DNA from: a virus
Virus record (IMG/VR): IMGVR_UViG_3300033143_004479
Coordinates: 1-46,773 of that record
Length of the DNA: 46,773 nt
Reading direction: 5' to 3' (one strand)
Program-made: the position numbers and the translations under genes
In this document: in pieces, positions 5,997-13,928 of the stretch
How the letters are laid out: the number at the start of each line of letters is the position of its first letter
How positions within the stretch are numbered: the first letter of the stretch is position 1
Notes under the pieces: generated by a model
What the model was told of the DNA's origin: nothing
Databases searched by the model: none
Seen by the model: only the letters and a program-made list of their open reading frames with translations

Positions 5997-6203
5997 ATGG
6001 CAAAGACAGCGATGTTATGCAAGGGTGACTTCAGGACAGAGCGTGGCGGGTATCACTTTGATGTATGGCCGGATACCTGTGAGATGTTGGGCCTGCCGAA
6101 AGACTATGAAGGTATGATCGAGGTAGCACTGGTATCTCACGAGCCGGCAGCCAGTGAGAACCTAGTCAATGAGCCTAGTATCAAGAGCATACTGGGAGGG
6201 TAG
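5997..6203 (+). CDS. Small early protein (68 aa)
   Basis: MAKTAMLCKGDFRTERGGYHFDVWPDTCEMLGLPKDY... a compact alpha/beta protein, alone between promoter P3 and a strong terminator, so it forms a single-gene transcript. Ribosome site AAGGAG. No family recognised; a small host-takeover or regulatory protein is possible but unproven. Confidence 0.65.
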   Translation: MAKTAMLCKGDFRTERGGYHFDVWPDTCEMLGLPKDYEGMIEVALVSHEPAASENLVNEPSIKSILGG

Positions 6204-6231
6204 AGCAGAGAGAGCAGCAAGGGGGGGCTAC

Positions 6232-6261
6232 AGGCCAGGCATGACAACCTGGCCTTTTCTA
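6232..6261 (+). terminator. Intrinsic terminator
   Basis: Perfect 8-bp stem, AGGCCAGG (6232-6239) with CCTGGCCT (6248-6255), with an 8-base loop, followed by TTTTCTAT. It ends the transcript from P3. Confidence 0.8.
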
Positions 6262-6947
6262 TGTGCTGGTAGCCAACCGGCAATGCGGCAATGGTTCACG
6301 TGTGCTGTGCTGGGCCAGTAACAGGTACCAGAACACCTGCCAGCCCTTATCATCTAACCTGGCCTAATCTGGCGTGCTCTACAATGACCTAGCCATAGGG
6401 TGAGGCTTTTATACCGAACCCTAAAACCCCCACGGGTCTAGGTGGTGGTATCGACCTTGCTCTTGGCTACGTTCCTATAATTAGCAAATAACCATAATCA
6501 GTACCTGTTTCTACTGTTATAGATGCTAGAGGCCTTCTCATGGTCAAGTGGTAGGCCCAGATGGAACTAGCCAAAATAAAAAAAAAAAGTAACTTTTTTC
6601 CATCCATAACTCCTTATCCAATAAGGAATAAACTTTTTTCTGTTATAATCCCTTACAGTTTCAGTAATTAGGTCAAAAGCAAAAAAGCCCCTGTTATAAC
6701 TCCTTATCAGTAAAGCAAATAACTTTTTCTTGGCTTGTATGGCTTAGAATAACCCTTTTTAACACTTTTCCAAAATAAAGCTGTTTCAGATGCAGCTAAC
6801 GCTGTTTTTTCGATGGGGTGACGAATATAGGGGGTAAAATAGTTATATCTAGTCTATATTGTAGTATATAACTGATAACTATAATTAGCACCTAGCTAGG
6901 TGTAATGAACTATAATAAGAAAAAATGAATAATTTTATATTTTTCAC

Positions 6948-6976
6948 TTGACTTTAGCCTTTTTCAGTAGTACTAT
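6948..6976 (+). promoter_or_regulatory. Rightward promoter P4 with no ORF behind it
   Basis: TTGACT (6948-6953), 17-base spacer, TACTAT (6971-6976), with an AT-rich upstream stretch. The next supported gene starts 400 bases on, behind its own promoter P5, so P4 may make an untranslated RNA. Confidence 0.55.
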
Positions 6977-7274
6977 GTAAACGGAAAGGTCTAATAAAAG
7001 AATAATAATAATAAGAGAGAGAGACAGGTAGAGAGATAGATATGACCTCTCTTTAGGCCCATCCGCCAGAGCACCCCCTCTGAGAGGCTAAAAACGCCAC
7101 TTACCGTTGTAAGTCCTTATAAAAAGGTCGAACTTTTTCAAGCACTTTTTGCCCTTTTGCATAACTGTAGTAATAACAGTAGATTATATCAGAATCCGGT
7201 CGGAAAAAGTTAATTACTTGTCAATAAAGGGTTTATGACGTGATAAAAGTTACTTTTTCTGAACCGCTTGTTAG

Positions 7275-7299
7275 CTTAATGAGAACCGTTCTCATTAAG
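7275..7299. promoter_or_regulatory. Near-perfect 25-bp palindrome (operator-like)
   Basis: Arms CTTAATGAGAAC and GTTCTCATTAAG are perfect 12-base inverted complements around a single central C. It lies 33 bases upstream of the -35 of promoter P5. With almost no loop it suits binding of a dimeric regulator or a replication protein better than a transcript hairpin. Confidence 0.65.
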
Positions 7300-7332
7300 G
7301 CGAGATTTTTCCACATTTTTCTAATTTTTCCC

Positions 7333-7361
7333 TTGACTTTTACCCTCCTCATTGGTATTAT
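7333..7361 (+). promoter_or_regulatory. Rightward promoter P5
   Basis: TTGACT (7333-7338), 17-base spacer, TATTAT (7356-7361). The next gene starts 22 bases later. Likely promoter for the segment leading into the terminase genes. Confidence 0.7.
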
Positions 7362-7383
7362 GTAACTGGGCAAGGTAGAGTAT

Positions 7384-7548
7384 ATGGCTAAAAGTAAAGA
7401 AGAAAGAAAAGCTCATGCACGTAAGTATTATCAGGACCATCGAGAAGCCCGCCTTGCTTATCAAAGTGATTATAGCAAACGTGATGAGGTCCGAAAGAAG
7501 CGAAATACTTATATGAAGAAGTATAGGCAGCAACAGGTAACAGGATAA
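7384..7548 (+). CDS. Small very basic protein (54 aa)
   Basis: MAKSKEERKAHARKYYQDHREARLA... One continuous Lys/Arg/Tyr-rich helix (also RDEVRKKRNTYMKKYRQQ). This type resembles the basic N-terminal segment often found ahead of phage HNH endonucleases, but there is no HNH domain here. DNA binding is likely from charge. Short leader after promoter P5, weak AAGG ribosome site. Confidence 0.6.
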   Translation: MAKSKEERKAHARKYYQDHREARLAYQSDYSKRDEVRKKRNTYMKKYRQQQVTG

Positions 7549-7552
7549 GATA

Positions 7553-7756
7553 ATGACACTCTCAAGAGTTGACCCAGATGGTGCCCTAAGAGACCGCCTT
7601 GCTGCAGCAAGAGCCTTTCAAGTTCCGCCGGATAATATGGAGCAGATAGATACACCTAACCCAGTTATTATTGAGCAGCTTCGAGATGAGGCCCAGAGAG
7701 CAGTGGACTATTTTAACCACCTGATAGAGAATTGGGATATAAAAGGTGATAGCTAA
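7553..7756 (+). CDS. Small hypothetical protein (67 aa)
   Basis: MTLSRVDPDGALRDRLAAARAFQVPPDNMEQID... two helical segments, the second acidic (EQLRDEAQRAVDYFNHLIENW). Starts 4 bases after the previous stop with AGGATAAG upstream. Unknown function, upstream of the packaging genes. Confidence 0.6.
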   Translation: MTLSRVDPDGALRDRLAAARAFQVPPDNMEQIDTPNPVIIEQLRDEAQRAVDYFNHLIENWDIKGDS

Positions 7757-7758
7757 TA

Positions 7759-7890
7759 ATGCTGCCTTTTAATCAATATACCTACCCCCTTTCGCTGGCT
7801 GGAGGCTATGGTCAACCAAACACCTGGTTAAGAGGCTTGAGGGGAGTAGGTTATCATAATACCGACTACACTCGTTATAGGCAGATATAA
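7759..7890 (+). CDS. Small Gly/Tyr-rich protein (43 aa)
   Basis: MLPFNQYTYPLSLAGGYGQPNT... starts 2 bases after the previous stop; ends RYRQI. No clear ribosome site, so expression would rely on coupling. Its composition (G, Y, R, N) resembles short virion or DNA-associated peptides, but nothing specific can be said. Confidence 0.4.
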   Translation: MLPFNQYTYPLSLAGGYGQPNTWLRGLRGVGYHNTDYTRYRQI

Positions 7891-7906
7891 TGAGTTTAGT
7901 ATAATA

Positions 7907-7936
7907 GGGTACCCTGATCTGCCCACCAGGGTGCCC
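7907..7936 (+). terminator. Hairpin, possible weak terminator or leader structure
   Basis: 9-bp stem GGGTACCCT (7907-7915) with AGGGTGCCC (7928-7936), including one G-U pair, and a 12-base loop. It is followed by CGGCCCTTTAT, which is a poor T-tract. It may attenuate rather than terminate transcription into the packaging genes. Confidence 0.35.
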
Positions 7937-8000
7937 CGGCCCTTTATAAATTAGCTCATGTAAAAAATGAAATAACCTGCATAAAAAAGGAGTAAAAACA

Positions 8001-8195
8001 ATGCCAGGACGAGATAAAACCGGACCAAGAGGTGAAGGCCCTTTGACAGGTGGCCAAAGGGGAGATTGTGTAAAGCCAGGTTATATTGGCTGGTTTGAGC
8101 GGATAGAGGCGAACCCTCGTGGCCAGTTACGACCGAGAGACGGTAGGGGCAAGGGAATTGGAGTACCAGGTGGCAGGCGGAATCGTGGCAGATAA
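8001..8195 (+). CDS. DUF5320-like Gly/Arg-rich small protein (64 aa)
   Basis: The N-terminus MPGRDKTGPRGEGPLTGGQR followed by GDC closely matches the start of DUF5320-type proteins (pattern MPGGDxTGPxGxGPxTGRGxGxC) of anaerobic bacteria and archaea. The C-terminus is unrelated and basic (GGRRNRGR). Strong AAGGAG ribosome site. Overlaps the terminase small-subunit gene by 11 bases. Its role in a phage is unknown; host-derived capture is a possibility. Confidence 0.65.
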   Translation: MPGRDKTGPRGEGPLTGGQRGDCVKPGYIGWFERIEANPRGQLRPRDGRGKGIGVPGGRRNRGR

Positions 8196-8757
8196 CCAGG
8201 AGCAGCTTGCAACAGCAACAGCAATAACTGATGCCCGATTCTTAGTACCACTAAAGCTCCTCCCGCTCCTCAATGAGACCGAGCTGGAGGTTCTTGGCCT
8301 GGTAGCCCAAATCCCTGCTGGAATGGACCTGGCCAAAGCTAAAACAGCCATTGGCAAGCAAGTAGGCATATCCAGGGTCAAGGTATATGAAATATGTAGA
8401 AACAGCACCTTTAAGCAGGCCTTGAAGGCTGTAAAATACCGCCTTATCAACGGGCCTCCTGAACCTGTCAATTTGGCAGCTTCAGCAGAATGCGAGGTTT
8501 TAGTTGAGTTCACAAGCCGGGTACTTAACCCTGAAACTCCGGATGAATACCGGTTGAAATATGGGGAAGCAGTTTTGCGCTACCGGCCCTTATTAAATAA
8601 AGCACTGCCATTTTTAGTGGCAGGGCAGGCCCTGGAGCAGAAGCTGGATAGTGAAGTAGCAGATAGAATACAGAAGAGGATAAAGGTGAATGTAATAGAA
8701 GAAATAGAAGAAATAGAAGAAATAGAAGATAAAGGCAGCGCAGAGGTTGCTCAATAA
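8185..8757 (+). CDS. terS: Putative terminase small subunit (190 aa)
   Basis: Directly upstream of the large terminase gene. The middle has a helix-turn-helix-like segment (ALKAKTAIGKQVGISRVKVYEI region: AKAKTAIGKQVGISRVKVYE) expected for DNA recognition, then a helical oligomerisation region and an acidic repeat tail (IEEIEEIEE). The GTG at 8185 is chosen because it overlaps the upstream stop; an alternative GTG at 8119 adds 22 residues that overlap the small basic gene. Assignment rests on position, size and the HTH; no sequence family is certain. Confidence 0.65.
   Translation: MADNQEQLATATAITDARFLVPLKLLPLLNETELEVLGLVAQIPAGMDLAKAKTAIGKQVGISRVKVYEICRNSTFKQALKAVKYRLINGPPEPVNLAASAECEVLVEFTSRVLNPETPDEYRLKYGEAVLRYRPLLNKALPFLVAGQALEQKLDSEVADRIQKRIKVNVIEEIEEIEEIEDKGSAEVAQ
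8698..8724 (+). repeat. 9-bp tandem repeat inside terS
   Basis: Three exact copies of GAAGAAATA encoding an EEI repeat in the acidic tail of the putative small terminase. In-frame, so copy-number change would alter only tail length. Confidence 0.8.
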
Positions 8758-8850
8758 CTATACCCATATATTATAAAGGAGTAAGCTGAAACCTGCCTTT
8801 TTTATTTACTTTTTCAGTTAGATTTTTACCTATTATCTGGATAAGTTTGT

Positions 8851-10560
8851 TTGATTACTAAAAAACAACTAGAAAAGCACGATTTAAGCGACGTTCGTTA
8901 TTGGTTCTTACACGACCTTTTTTACGCCTGCCAGGTGATTTTTCCCGATGTGGCTATTGAGCCCCACCTTGAGATGTGTAATTTTCTTGAGAACATGGGA
9001 AACCCAATCTCTGCTGCTAAATATAAAGAGCACCGTGAGTCTGTTACTCTTAAACAGCCAAACAAACTTTTGGTAGGGAGCAGAGGCATCCTCAAAAGTT
9101 CCATAAAGCAGGTTCATCTCGTGCGTCTTGGACTGATGAATCCAAATCTTAGGATTTTGGATTTGTTAATGACTCTTGAGAACGCAAAAGGGGATTTGTC
9201 CATGATTGCCAATATCCTGGACCATCCAGTTCTCAGGAGAGAGTTCGCTGATATAATCCCAGATGAGAAAGAAAGAAAGTCCTTACCCTGGAGCCAAGAA
9301 CGCCTTTGTCTAAAGCGTCCCAACAAGGTCCCGGAACCAACTTACACCGCTGCCGGGGTAGGTAAAAGGCTAACTTCCCGCCACTTCAACATTATAGCTG
9401 TAGATGATGGTGTAGCTGCTACTATCCATGATATGACCTCTGAAGAGATAAGACCTAATCCTAAAGATATAGACAGGATGATAGGAATGCACCGGGTCCA
9501 GTTTTCCGGCCTACTGGATGAGAAACCAGCCCACCGAGGCGACCCTAACTGGCTATACCCTTCCCAAATACTCTCACTTAACAACCGTTGGTGTGATGAT
9601 GATTATGTGGATTACATTGAGCGCTTTGAACCTAGCTTCGATGAGATGGTAATCCCTATCCGTTGGCCTGATGACCATCCTGATAAGAAGAAACGCAATA
9701 AACCAAGCTGGCCTACCGGTCCTTATGGCACCGAGCAAGCCCTGGGGGAGCTGGAGAGCAAGGTAACAACTTATATCTGGAACACTCAATACCTTTGTAA
9801 TCCTCATAATCCCGCAGAACAGATATTCAAAAAGGAATGGCTCCAGTTTTTTGATAAGTTCCCCGGCAAGCCACTTAACACTGTAGCTATAATGGACCCA
9901 GCCCTGAGCCTGGATAAGACAGCTTGCTTCACAGCAGTTATTGTAGTAAGCCAGGATGAGCTGGGTAACTGGTACATCAGGGAGGCCATTAGGGAGCACG
10001 CTGATACGGATAGGCAGCTAGATTTAGTGTTTAGCTTATGTGAGTCCTACCAAGACCAGGCCATGAGCTTATTTGCTATTGAGGATGTGTTGTTCCAGGC
10101 TAAAATTTTAGACCTGACCCAGAAAGACCCCAGGTATAGAAGGTTAAAAGAACTGGGGATAGCCCTAGTAGGGGAGCATCCTTACAAGAATGAGATAAAG
10201 GAGCAAAGGATAGAGGCCATGCAGCCCCGGTTCAGGAATAGCTCCATCTTCATCAGACGGGGGCTGAATGAGCTGGTTAATGAGCTTATCAGATACAGGA
10301 GAAAGACAGCTTCTATCAGAGACCTGATAGATGCCTTGTCTTATATACCCAGGTTACTATTTGACCCCCTGGGCAGAAGAGCCAAGCCTACTATTCAAGC
10401 AGGTGATAGTTTTAAGGATGGTATCAGATATGAAGATATAGAAGCTGAGATAATGGGGGCTGGTGGGCTGGATATATTTTCTGAACAGAGCCCGGAACTG
10501 GATACCGATGGCAGGTTAAGCTATGCCCAGGAAGGTGAGCTTGTTGCCGCCAACTGGTAA
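8851..10560 (+). CDS. terL: Terminase large subunit (569 aa)
   Basis: ATP-driven DNA packaging motor. The Walker A segment is the deviant GSRGILKSS at about residues 76-84, preceded by NKLLV; the Walker B-like FNIIAVDD is at 179-186. The C-terminal RNase H-like nuclease shows D349 (VAIMDPALS), E411-D412 (LFAIEDVLF) and D494 (DLIDALSYI). The order and spacing match phage large terminases of about this size. An in-frame stop lies just upstream of the TTG at 8851, so TTG is the only available start near the N-terminus; no strong ribosome site is seen. Confidence 0.92.
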   Translation: MITKKQLEKHDLSDVRYWFLHDLFYACQVIFPDVAIEPHLEMCNFLENMGNPISAAKYKEHRESVTLKQPNKLLVGSRGILKSSIKQVHLVRLGLMNPNLRILDLLMTLENAKGDLSMIANILDHPVLRREFADIIPDEKERKSLPWSQERLCLKRPNKVPEPTYTAAGVGKRLTSRHFNIIAVDDGVAATIHDMTSEEIRPNPKDIDRMIGMHRVQFSGLLDEKPAHRGDPNWLYPSQILSLNNRWCDDDYVDYIERFEPSFDEMVIPIRWPDDHPDKKKRNKPSWPTGPYGTEQALGELESKVTTYIWNTQYLCNPHNPAEQIFKKEWLQFFDKFPGKPLNTVAIMDPALSLDKTACFTAVIVVSQDELGNWYIREAIREHADTDRQLDLVFSLCESYQDQAMSLFAIEDVLFQAKILDLTQKDPRYRRLKELGIALVGEHPYKNEIKEQRIEAMQPRFRNSSIFIRRGLNELVNELIRYRRKTASIRDLIDALSYIPRLLFDPLGRRAKPTIQAGDSFKDGIRYEDIEAEIMGAGGLDIFSEQSPELDTDGRLSYAQEGELVAANW

Positions 10561-10604
10561 TTATTACCTGTTGCATAAATGGATAAATAAAAGGAGATAA
10601 TGAA

Positions 10605-11204
10605 ATGCCTGTTACTGCTGCACCCCTGAAGGCCGGTCGTCCATTAGCCACACCTAGCTTTGGTTGGCAATTGCTCAGGGCTAATGCCACCGAGGACCAA
10701 GCTGCTGCTCATGATCTTACTGCTGATAATCTTGATTGGTCTGATATTATCATCAATGTAGAACATGCCCAAAACACTGATGGAATTATTGACATCAGGA
10801 GCTTCGGTAAGGTTGGTAATGGAGTGGACATTGCCTTTTTTACCAATGCCACTGATGCTGCTAATGATACTTTTGATTTTGAGCTTATTGCTTATAAAGA
10901 GGGGCCTTATGGCCCAGGTAAGCATGTTTTCCTCACATCTGGAAACCAATGCATTGTAGGCACCCATGACTGCAAGAAGCACCCTACTCTTGGCACTGCT
11001 CAATCGGCAGGTTTATGGGTAGATACCATAGCTGGGACAGATTGCTGGCCTTCTGGTGTGGTTATCACAGATACTGCTGTTAATAGGATAGCGGTTATGT
11101 CATTTGACATGAGGGGCTTCAGATACCTTTACCTCAATGTATTTAATGCGGGCGGCACAGGTACTGAAGCAGCTACAATTGGTTGTATAATCACAGCCTA
11201 TTAA
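10605..11204 (+). CDS. Putative structural protein (199 aa)
   Basis: MPVTAAPLKAGRPLATPSFGW... beta-rich throughout, with many Thr, Asn, Gly and Asp residues (LDWSDIIINVEHAQNTDGIIDI), typical of virion surface or head-fibre proteins. Strong AAAGGAG ribosome site. First of four co-directional genes of surface-protein type lodged between terminase and portal. Exact role unknown. Confidence 0.7.
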   Translation: MPVTAAPLKAGRPLATPSFGWQLLRANATEDQAAAHDLTADNLDWSDIIINVEHAQNTDGIIDIRSFGKVGNGVDIAFFTNATDAANDTFDFELIAYKEGPYGPGKHVFLTSGNQCIVGTHDCKKHPTLGTAQSAGLWVDTIAGTDCWPSGVVITDTAVNRIAVMSFDMRGFRYLYLNVFNAGGTGTEAATIGCIITAY

Positions 11205-11215
11205 GAGATAACTTT

Positions 11216-11542
11216 ATGAGTCCAAAATCAGTACAACTGGCTGAGCATGACAGAATCATGGCTGAGACAGAGGCCAAGATCATTGCTGAGGTAGAACGCT
11301 CTACAGGAATAACCCTGGCTGAGACAACTGCGGCCCAATTTGATGCTGTAAAGAATCCAAGTAGCTCCCTTGAAGGCCAGGCTATCTGGGCCAAGAAGCG
11401 CCAGCAGCTTGCCAAAGCAGATACCTTACGGGAAAATGCAGCAAAGATGAAAGCACGTTATCAGGCATGGGCTGATAAGGGTTTTCCTAGTGACCGAGTT
11501 ACTGAGTTATTTGGCACAGTGGGCTTGATGGAGATAAAGTAA
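11216..11542 (+). CDS. Helical hypothetical protein (108 aa)
   Basis: The start taken is MSPKSVQLAEHDRIM at 11216; a frame opening 33 bases earlier overlaps the previous gene. Long amphipathic helices rich in A, E and K (AETEAKIIAEVERS; AIWAKKRQQLAKADTLRENAAKM), suggesting a coiled-coil linker or assembly protein for its beta-rich neighbours. GAGAT precedes the ATG. Function unknown. Confidence 0.65.
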   Translation: MSPKSVQLAEHDRIMAETEAKIIAEVERSTGITLAETTAAQFDAVKNPSSSLEGQAIWAKKRQQLAKADTLRENAAKMKARYQAWADKGFPSDRVTELFGTVGLMEIK

Positions 11543-13036
11543 ATGGCAGTTACACTTGTCATAGGTGGTAAGGGTAATCAGTCCGCTGCTGCCTCATCCA
11601 ACGGTGGAGCATGGGATGACTCTGGCGCTATGACCTGGGCACTTATGCAGGGGGCAAATGGAGGGCCTAAAAACGCTATTGTCTCTGGTGCTACTGCCAG
11701 TGACAATGGTAGTGGTAAAGTAAGACTCACTTCCAATGGTGACTTCCAAACAGGCTTGACAGATATTTATGCTTACTGCACCGGCTGGACAGCAGTCTAT
11801 AATGCAGGTAGATATAAGGTAATTGCCTCTACGGCTGACTATGTGGATTTAGACCTGGCTTATCAAGCCCCAGGGAATGGTGAACCCACTTGTGATATTG
11901 TAGTTGGTGGGGCTCTTGGTGCAGATGGTTCTGCTGAATTTAGTTATGCCTTCCAGGTTGCGTTTGATTGTCTTGCCACTGCTGGTGACAGCATCAAAGT
12001 AGCCTGTGACGGTAGCACTACCTATACCTTGTCCGGCACCTCCGCAGATGTTGATGGGGTGGCGGGCACGGCGGCGGCCAGGATGACCATTGAGGGGGTT
12101 GATCCAGATGGGGTACGATTAACTGCCGCAGATGTGTTGCCAATAATAACAACTGAAACTGATATGGTTGGTGCCTCCGGCGGTATGTTCGAGGTATCAG
12201 GTGCTACCACTTATTATGACTGGCGGATGCTCGACATGGATGGTGGGGGCAATGGCAAGGCGGAGCATTGTATTTATTGTGATGACGGCAATTCAGATCA
12301 CCATCGGTTCTTCAATGTAAAGATGCACAATACCGAGGATGAGGCACTGTATTGGGGTGGACATTATGCGTTGTGGCGATGCTGTGAGGTTTATCAAGCT
12401 GATCAGGCGGCTGGAAGTAATGTTCCGGGTGCTTATATCACATCGTCAAGTTGTAAGATTTTGGGTTGTAGTTTCCATGATAATGCTGAGGCGGGGTTAC
12501 AAGTCGATAAGTGGAATGCTGAAGTTCTGAATAGTTTGTTTTATGCCAATGGCGGCAATGGTTTAGAAATGGAAAGCACTTGCTATCATTCATCCATAGC
12601 AAACAACACCGTGTGGGGGAATGGTGGAGTAGGGGTATTTATTGATACAGGTGCCTATGGTTCCAATTGCTTCAACAACACCTCCAGCGGCAACACGGGG
12701 GATAATTGGGACTTGGACAATGACATTGATCACTTTGCTTACTTTGCTCACAACCACTCCTTCGGTGGAAGCGGTGCCTTGGTAGCCGACGGCATGACCT
12801 GGGCCACCCTGGGTGAGGGCAATAACATTACGGGTGATCCGTTGTTTAAGAGCACTGCTGATGGGCAGGAGGATTTTACTCCTAGATATAATTCTCCCTT
12901 GCTGGGTAATGGAGCGCCTGAACACCTGGCAATAGCTGGGGACCTAAATCACCTTACCTGTTTCAACAATATAGGAGCCATAACCCCGGAGAGAAAGAGC
13001 TTTTCCAGGAGAACCAGGTATGGAGCTAAGGTATAA
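11543..13036 (+). CDS. Parallel beta-helix surface protein, tailspike or head-fibre-like (497 aa)
   Basis: Gly/Asn-rich with repeated turns: LGCSFHDNAEAGLQV, EVLNSLFYANGGNGLEM, SSIANNTVWGNGGVGVFI, the rung pattern of right-handed parallel beta-helices (pectate-lyase fold, about residues 220-400). Such proteins in phages bind or cut host polysaccharide. Catalytic residues cannot be assigned by eye. Lies between the helical protein and the LamG-like gene and shares GGAG ribosome spacing; its position before the portal is unusual for a tailspike, so a head-attached fibre is an alternative. Confidence 0.75.
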   Translation: MAVTLVIGGKGNQSAAASSNGGAWDDSGAMTWALMQGANGGPKNAIVSGATASDNGSGKVRLTSNGDFQTGLTDIYAYCTGWTAVYNAGRYKVIASTADYVDLDLAYQAPGNGEPTCDIVVGGALGADGSAEFSYAFQVAFDCLATAGDSIKVACDGSTTYTLSGTSADVDGVAGTAAARMTIEGVDPDGVRLTAADVLPIITTETDMVGASGGMFEVSGATTYYDWRMLDMDGGGNGKAEHCIYCDDGNSDHHRFFNVKMHNTEDEALYWGGHYALWRCCEVYQADQAAGSNVPGAYITSSSCKILGCSFHDNAEAGLQVDKWNAEVLNSLFYANGGNGLEMESTCYHSSIANNTVWGNGGVGVFIDTGAYGSNCFNNTSSGNTGDNWDLDNDIDHFAYFAHNHSFGGSGALVADGMTWATLGEGNNITGDPLFKSTADGQEDFTPRYNSPLLGNGAPEHLAIAGDLNHLTCFNNIGAITPERKSFSRRTRYGAKV

Positions 13037-13038
13037 AG

Positions 13039-13743
13039 ATGGCTAGAAAGTTTGTAGCAGCCTCTAATCAATACCTTTACAATGCTAATGCTGTAAAGGA
13101 TGCAGTACCTCTGACTATGGCCTGTTGGGTTAAGCCTGCTGATGTTAGTGCTTCTTACATTCCCATGTCCCTAACTGATACAGCAGGGCAGATAGATTAC
13201 TTCTGCCTCCAATTAACAATTACAACTGGCACCCTGGTAGCACGGACTCGGAGTGTTGGAGGTGGTGATAATGCAGAGACAGCTAATGTAGTTACGGCTG
13301 GTAAATGGCATCATATCTGTGGAGTTTGGGCAGCTACAGATGACAGGAAAAGTTATCTCGATGCTGGCACGGCTGGAACAGGCACTGCCGATTTGACTCC
13401 AGCAGGCATAGATACAACCTCAATAGGAGCCCATAAGGACTCAGTAATTCTCCAGCATTTGAACGGCCAGATAGCAGAAGCAGCCATCTGGGATGTAGCT
13501 TTATCAACTGATGAGATTAAACAACTTGCTCACGGAATGTCACCATATCTAGTAAATAGGGCTAACTTGCTGGCTTATTGGCCTTTAACTTTAGATGATA
13601 CTGATTTAGCTGGTGTTTACGATTTAACAGCCATAAATAGCCCAACATTTTCTAACTCACCACCTGGAATTATCTACCCTGGAAGAAGGGGTAAAGCAGG
13701 TAGAGTCTGGGGGAGTAAGCTAAGCACAGCAGGAAGGAGATAG
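13039..13743 (+). CDS. LamG/concanavalin-like adhesin domain protein (234 aa)
   Basis: One concanavalin-like jelly-roll domain over almost its whole length: MACWVKPADVS, GKWHHICGVWAATDDRKSYLD, LNGQIAEAAIWDVALSTDEI, LLAYWPLTLDDTD are the standard blocks of the LamG-like family. Typically binds glycans. C-terminal tail basic (GRRGKAGRVWGSKL). No signal peptide, fitting a virion protein. Follows the beta-helix gene directly. Confidence 0.85.
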   Translation: MARKFVAASNQYLYNANAVKDAVPLTMACWVKPADVSASYIPMSLTDTAGQIDYFCLQLTITTGTLVARTRSVGGGDNAETANVVTAGKWHHICGVWAATDDRKSYLDAGTAGTGTADLTPAGIDTTSIGAHKDSVILQHLNGQIAEAAIWDVALSTDEIKQLAHGMSPYLVNRANLLAYWPLTLDDTDLAGVYDLTAINSPTFSNSPPGIIYPGRRGKAGRVWGSKLSTAGRR

Positions 13744-13745
13744 CT

Positions 13746-13928
13746 ATTCCAGCAGATTTCCTATCTTGTGTAAAGCGTGGCGGTGAAATGGTTACAAAGT
13801 CACTACCAGATGGTTACTATATCCGTGGCTGTAAAATAGATGGAAAGTGGCATTGGGGTGAGAGAAAGAAGTCTAAAACTGGCAACAGACCCAAAAAGAT
13901 ATTAAGTCATGTGAATAAAGGTAAATAA
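13746..13928 (+). CDS. Small protein with apparent ATT start (60 aa)
   Basis: The open frame starts right after the LamG gene stop and reads IPADFLSCVKRGGEMVTKSL... with DGYYIRGCKIDGKWHWGE, a pattern I associate with small phage proteins (PADF-x-C-V near the start, then GG and TKSL). AAGGAGATAGCT precedes the ATT at 13746 with ideal spacing, and there is no ATG, GTG or TTG before codon 17. Either ATT is the start, or translation begins at the ATG at 13794 and loses the conserved part. TAATG overlap with the portal gene. Confidence 0.6.
   Translation: MPADFLSCVKRGGEMVTKSLPDGYYIRGCKIDGKWHWGERKKSKTGNRPKKILSHVNKGK

Larger units (their letters stand above)
6204..7383. other. AT-rich repeat-rich non-coding region, candidate origin
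   Basis: About 1.2 kb without a convincing gene on either strand. The first part holds the terminator (6232-6261) and a weak nested inverted repeat (ACCTAG 6387-6392 / CTAGGT 6438-6443 around AGGGT / ACCCT). From about 6580 it is AT-rich with recurrent words: variants of TATAACTCCTTATC near 6605, 6640, 6690 and 7105, and ACTTTTT at least six times between 6590 and 7255. It also holds promoter P4, AAT/AG simple repeats (about 6998-7026), a long palindrome and promoter P5. Iteron-like repeats plus AT-richness make it the best candidate for the replication origin. Confidence 0.5.

Noticed and set aside
7321-7533. Leftward ORF of 70 codons
   Set aside because: Antisense to the 54-residue basic protein, which has a promoter and better coding character.
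8119-8184. Longer terS start at the GTG 8119
   Set aside because: Overlaps the DUF5320-like gene by 77 bases; the GTG at 8185 overlaps its stop by 11 and is simpler.
11543-13743. Diversity-generating retroelement acting on the adhesins
   Set aside because: No reverse transcriptase gene and no template/variable repeat pair seen in the window.
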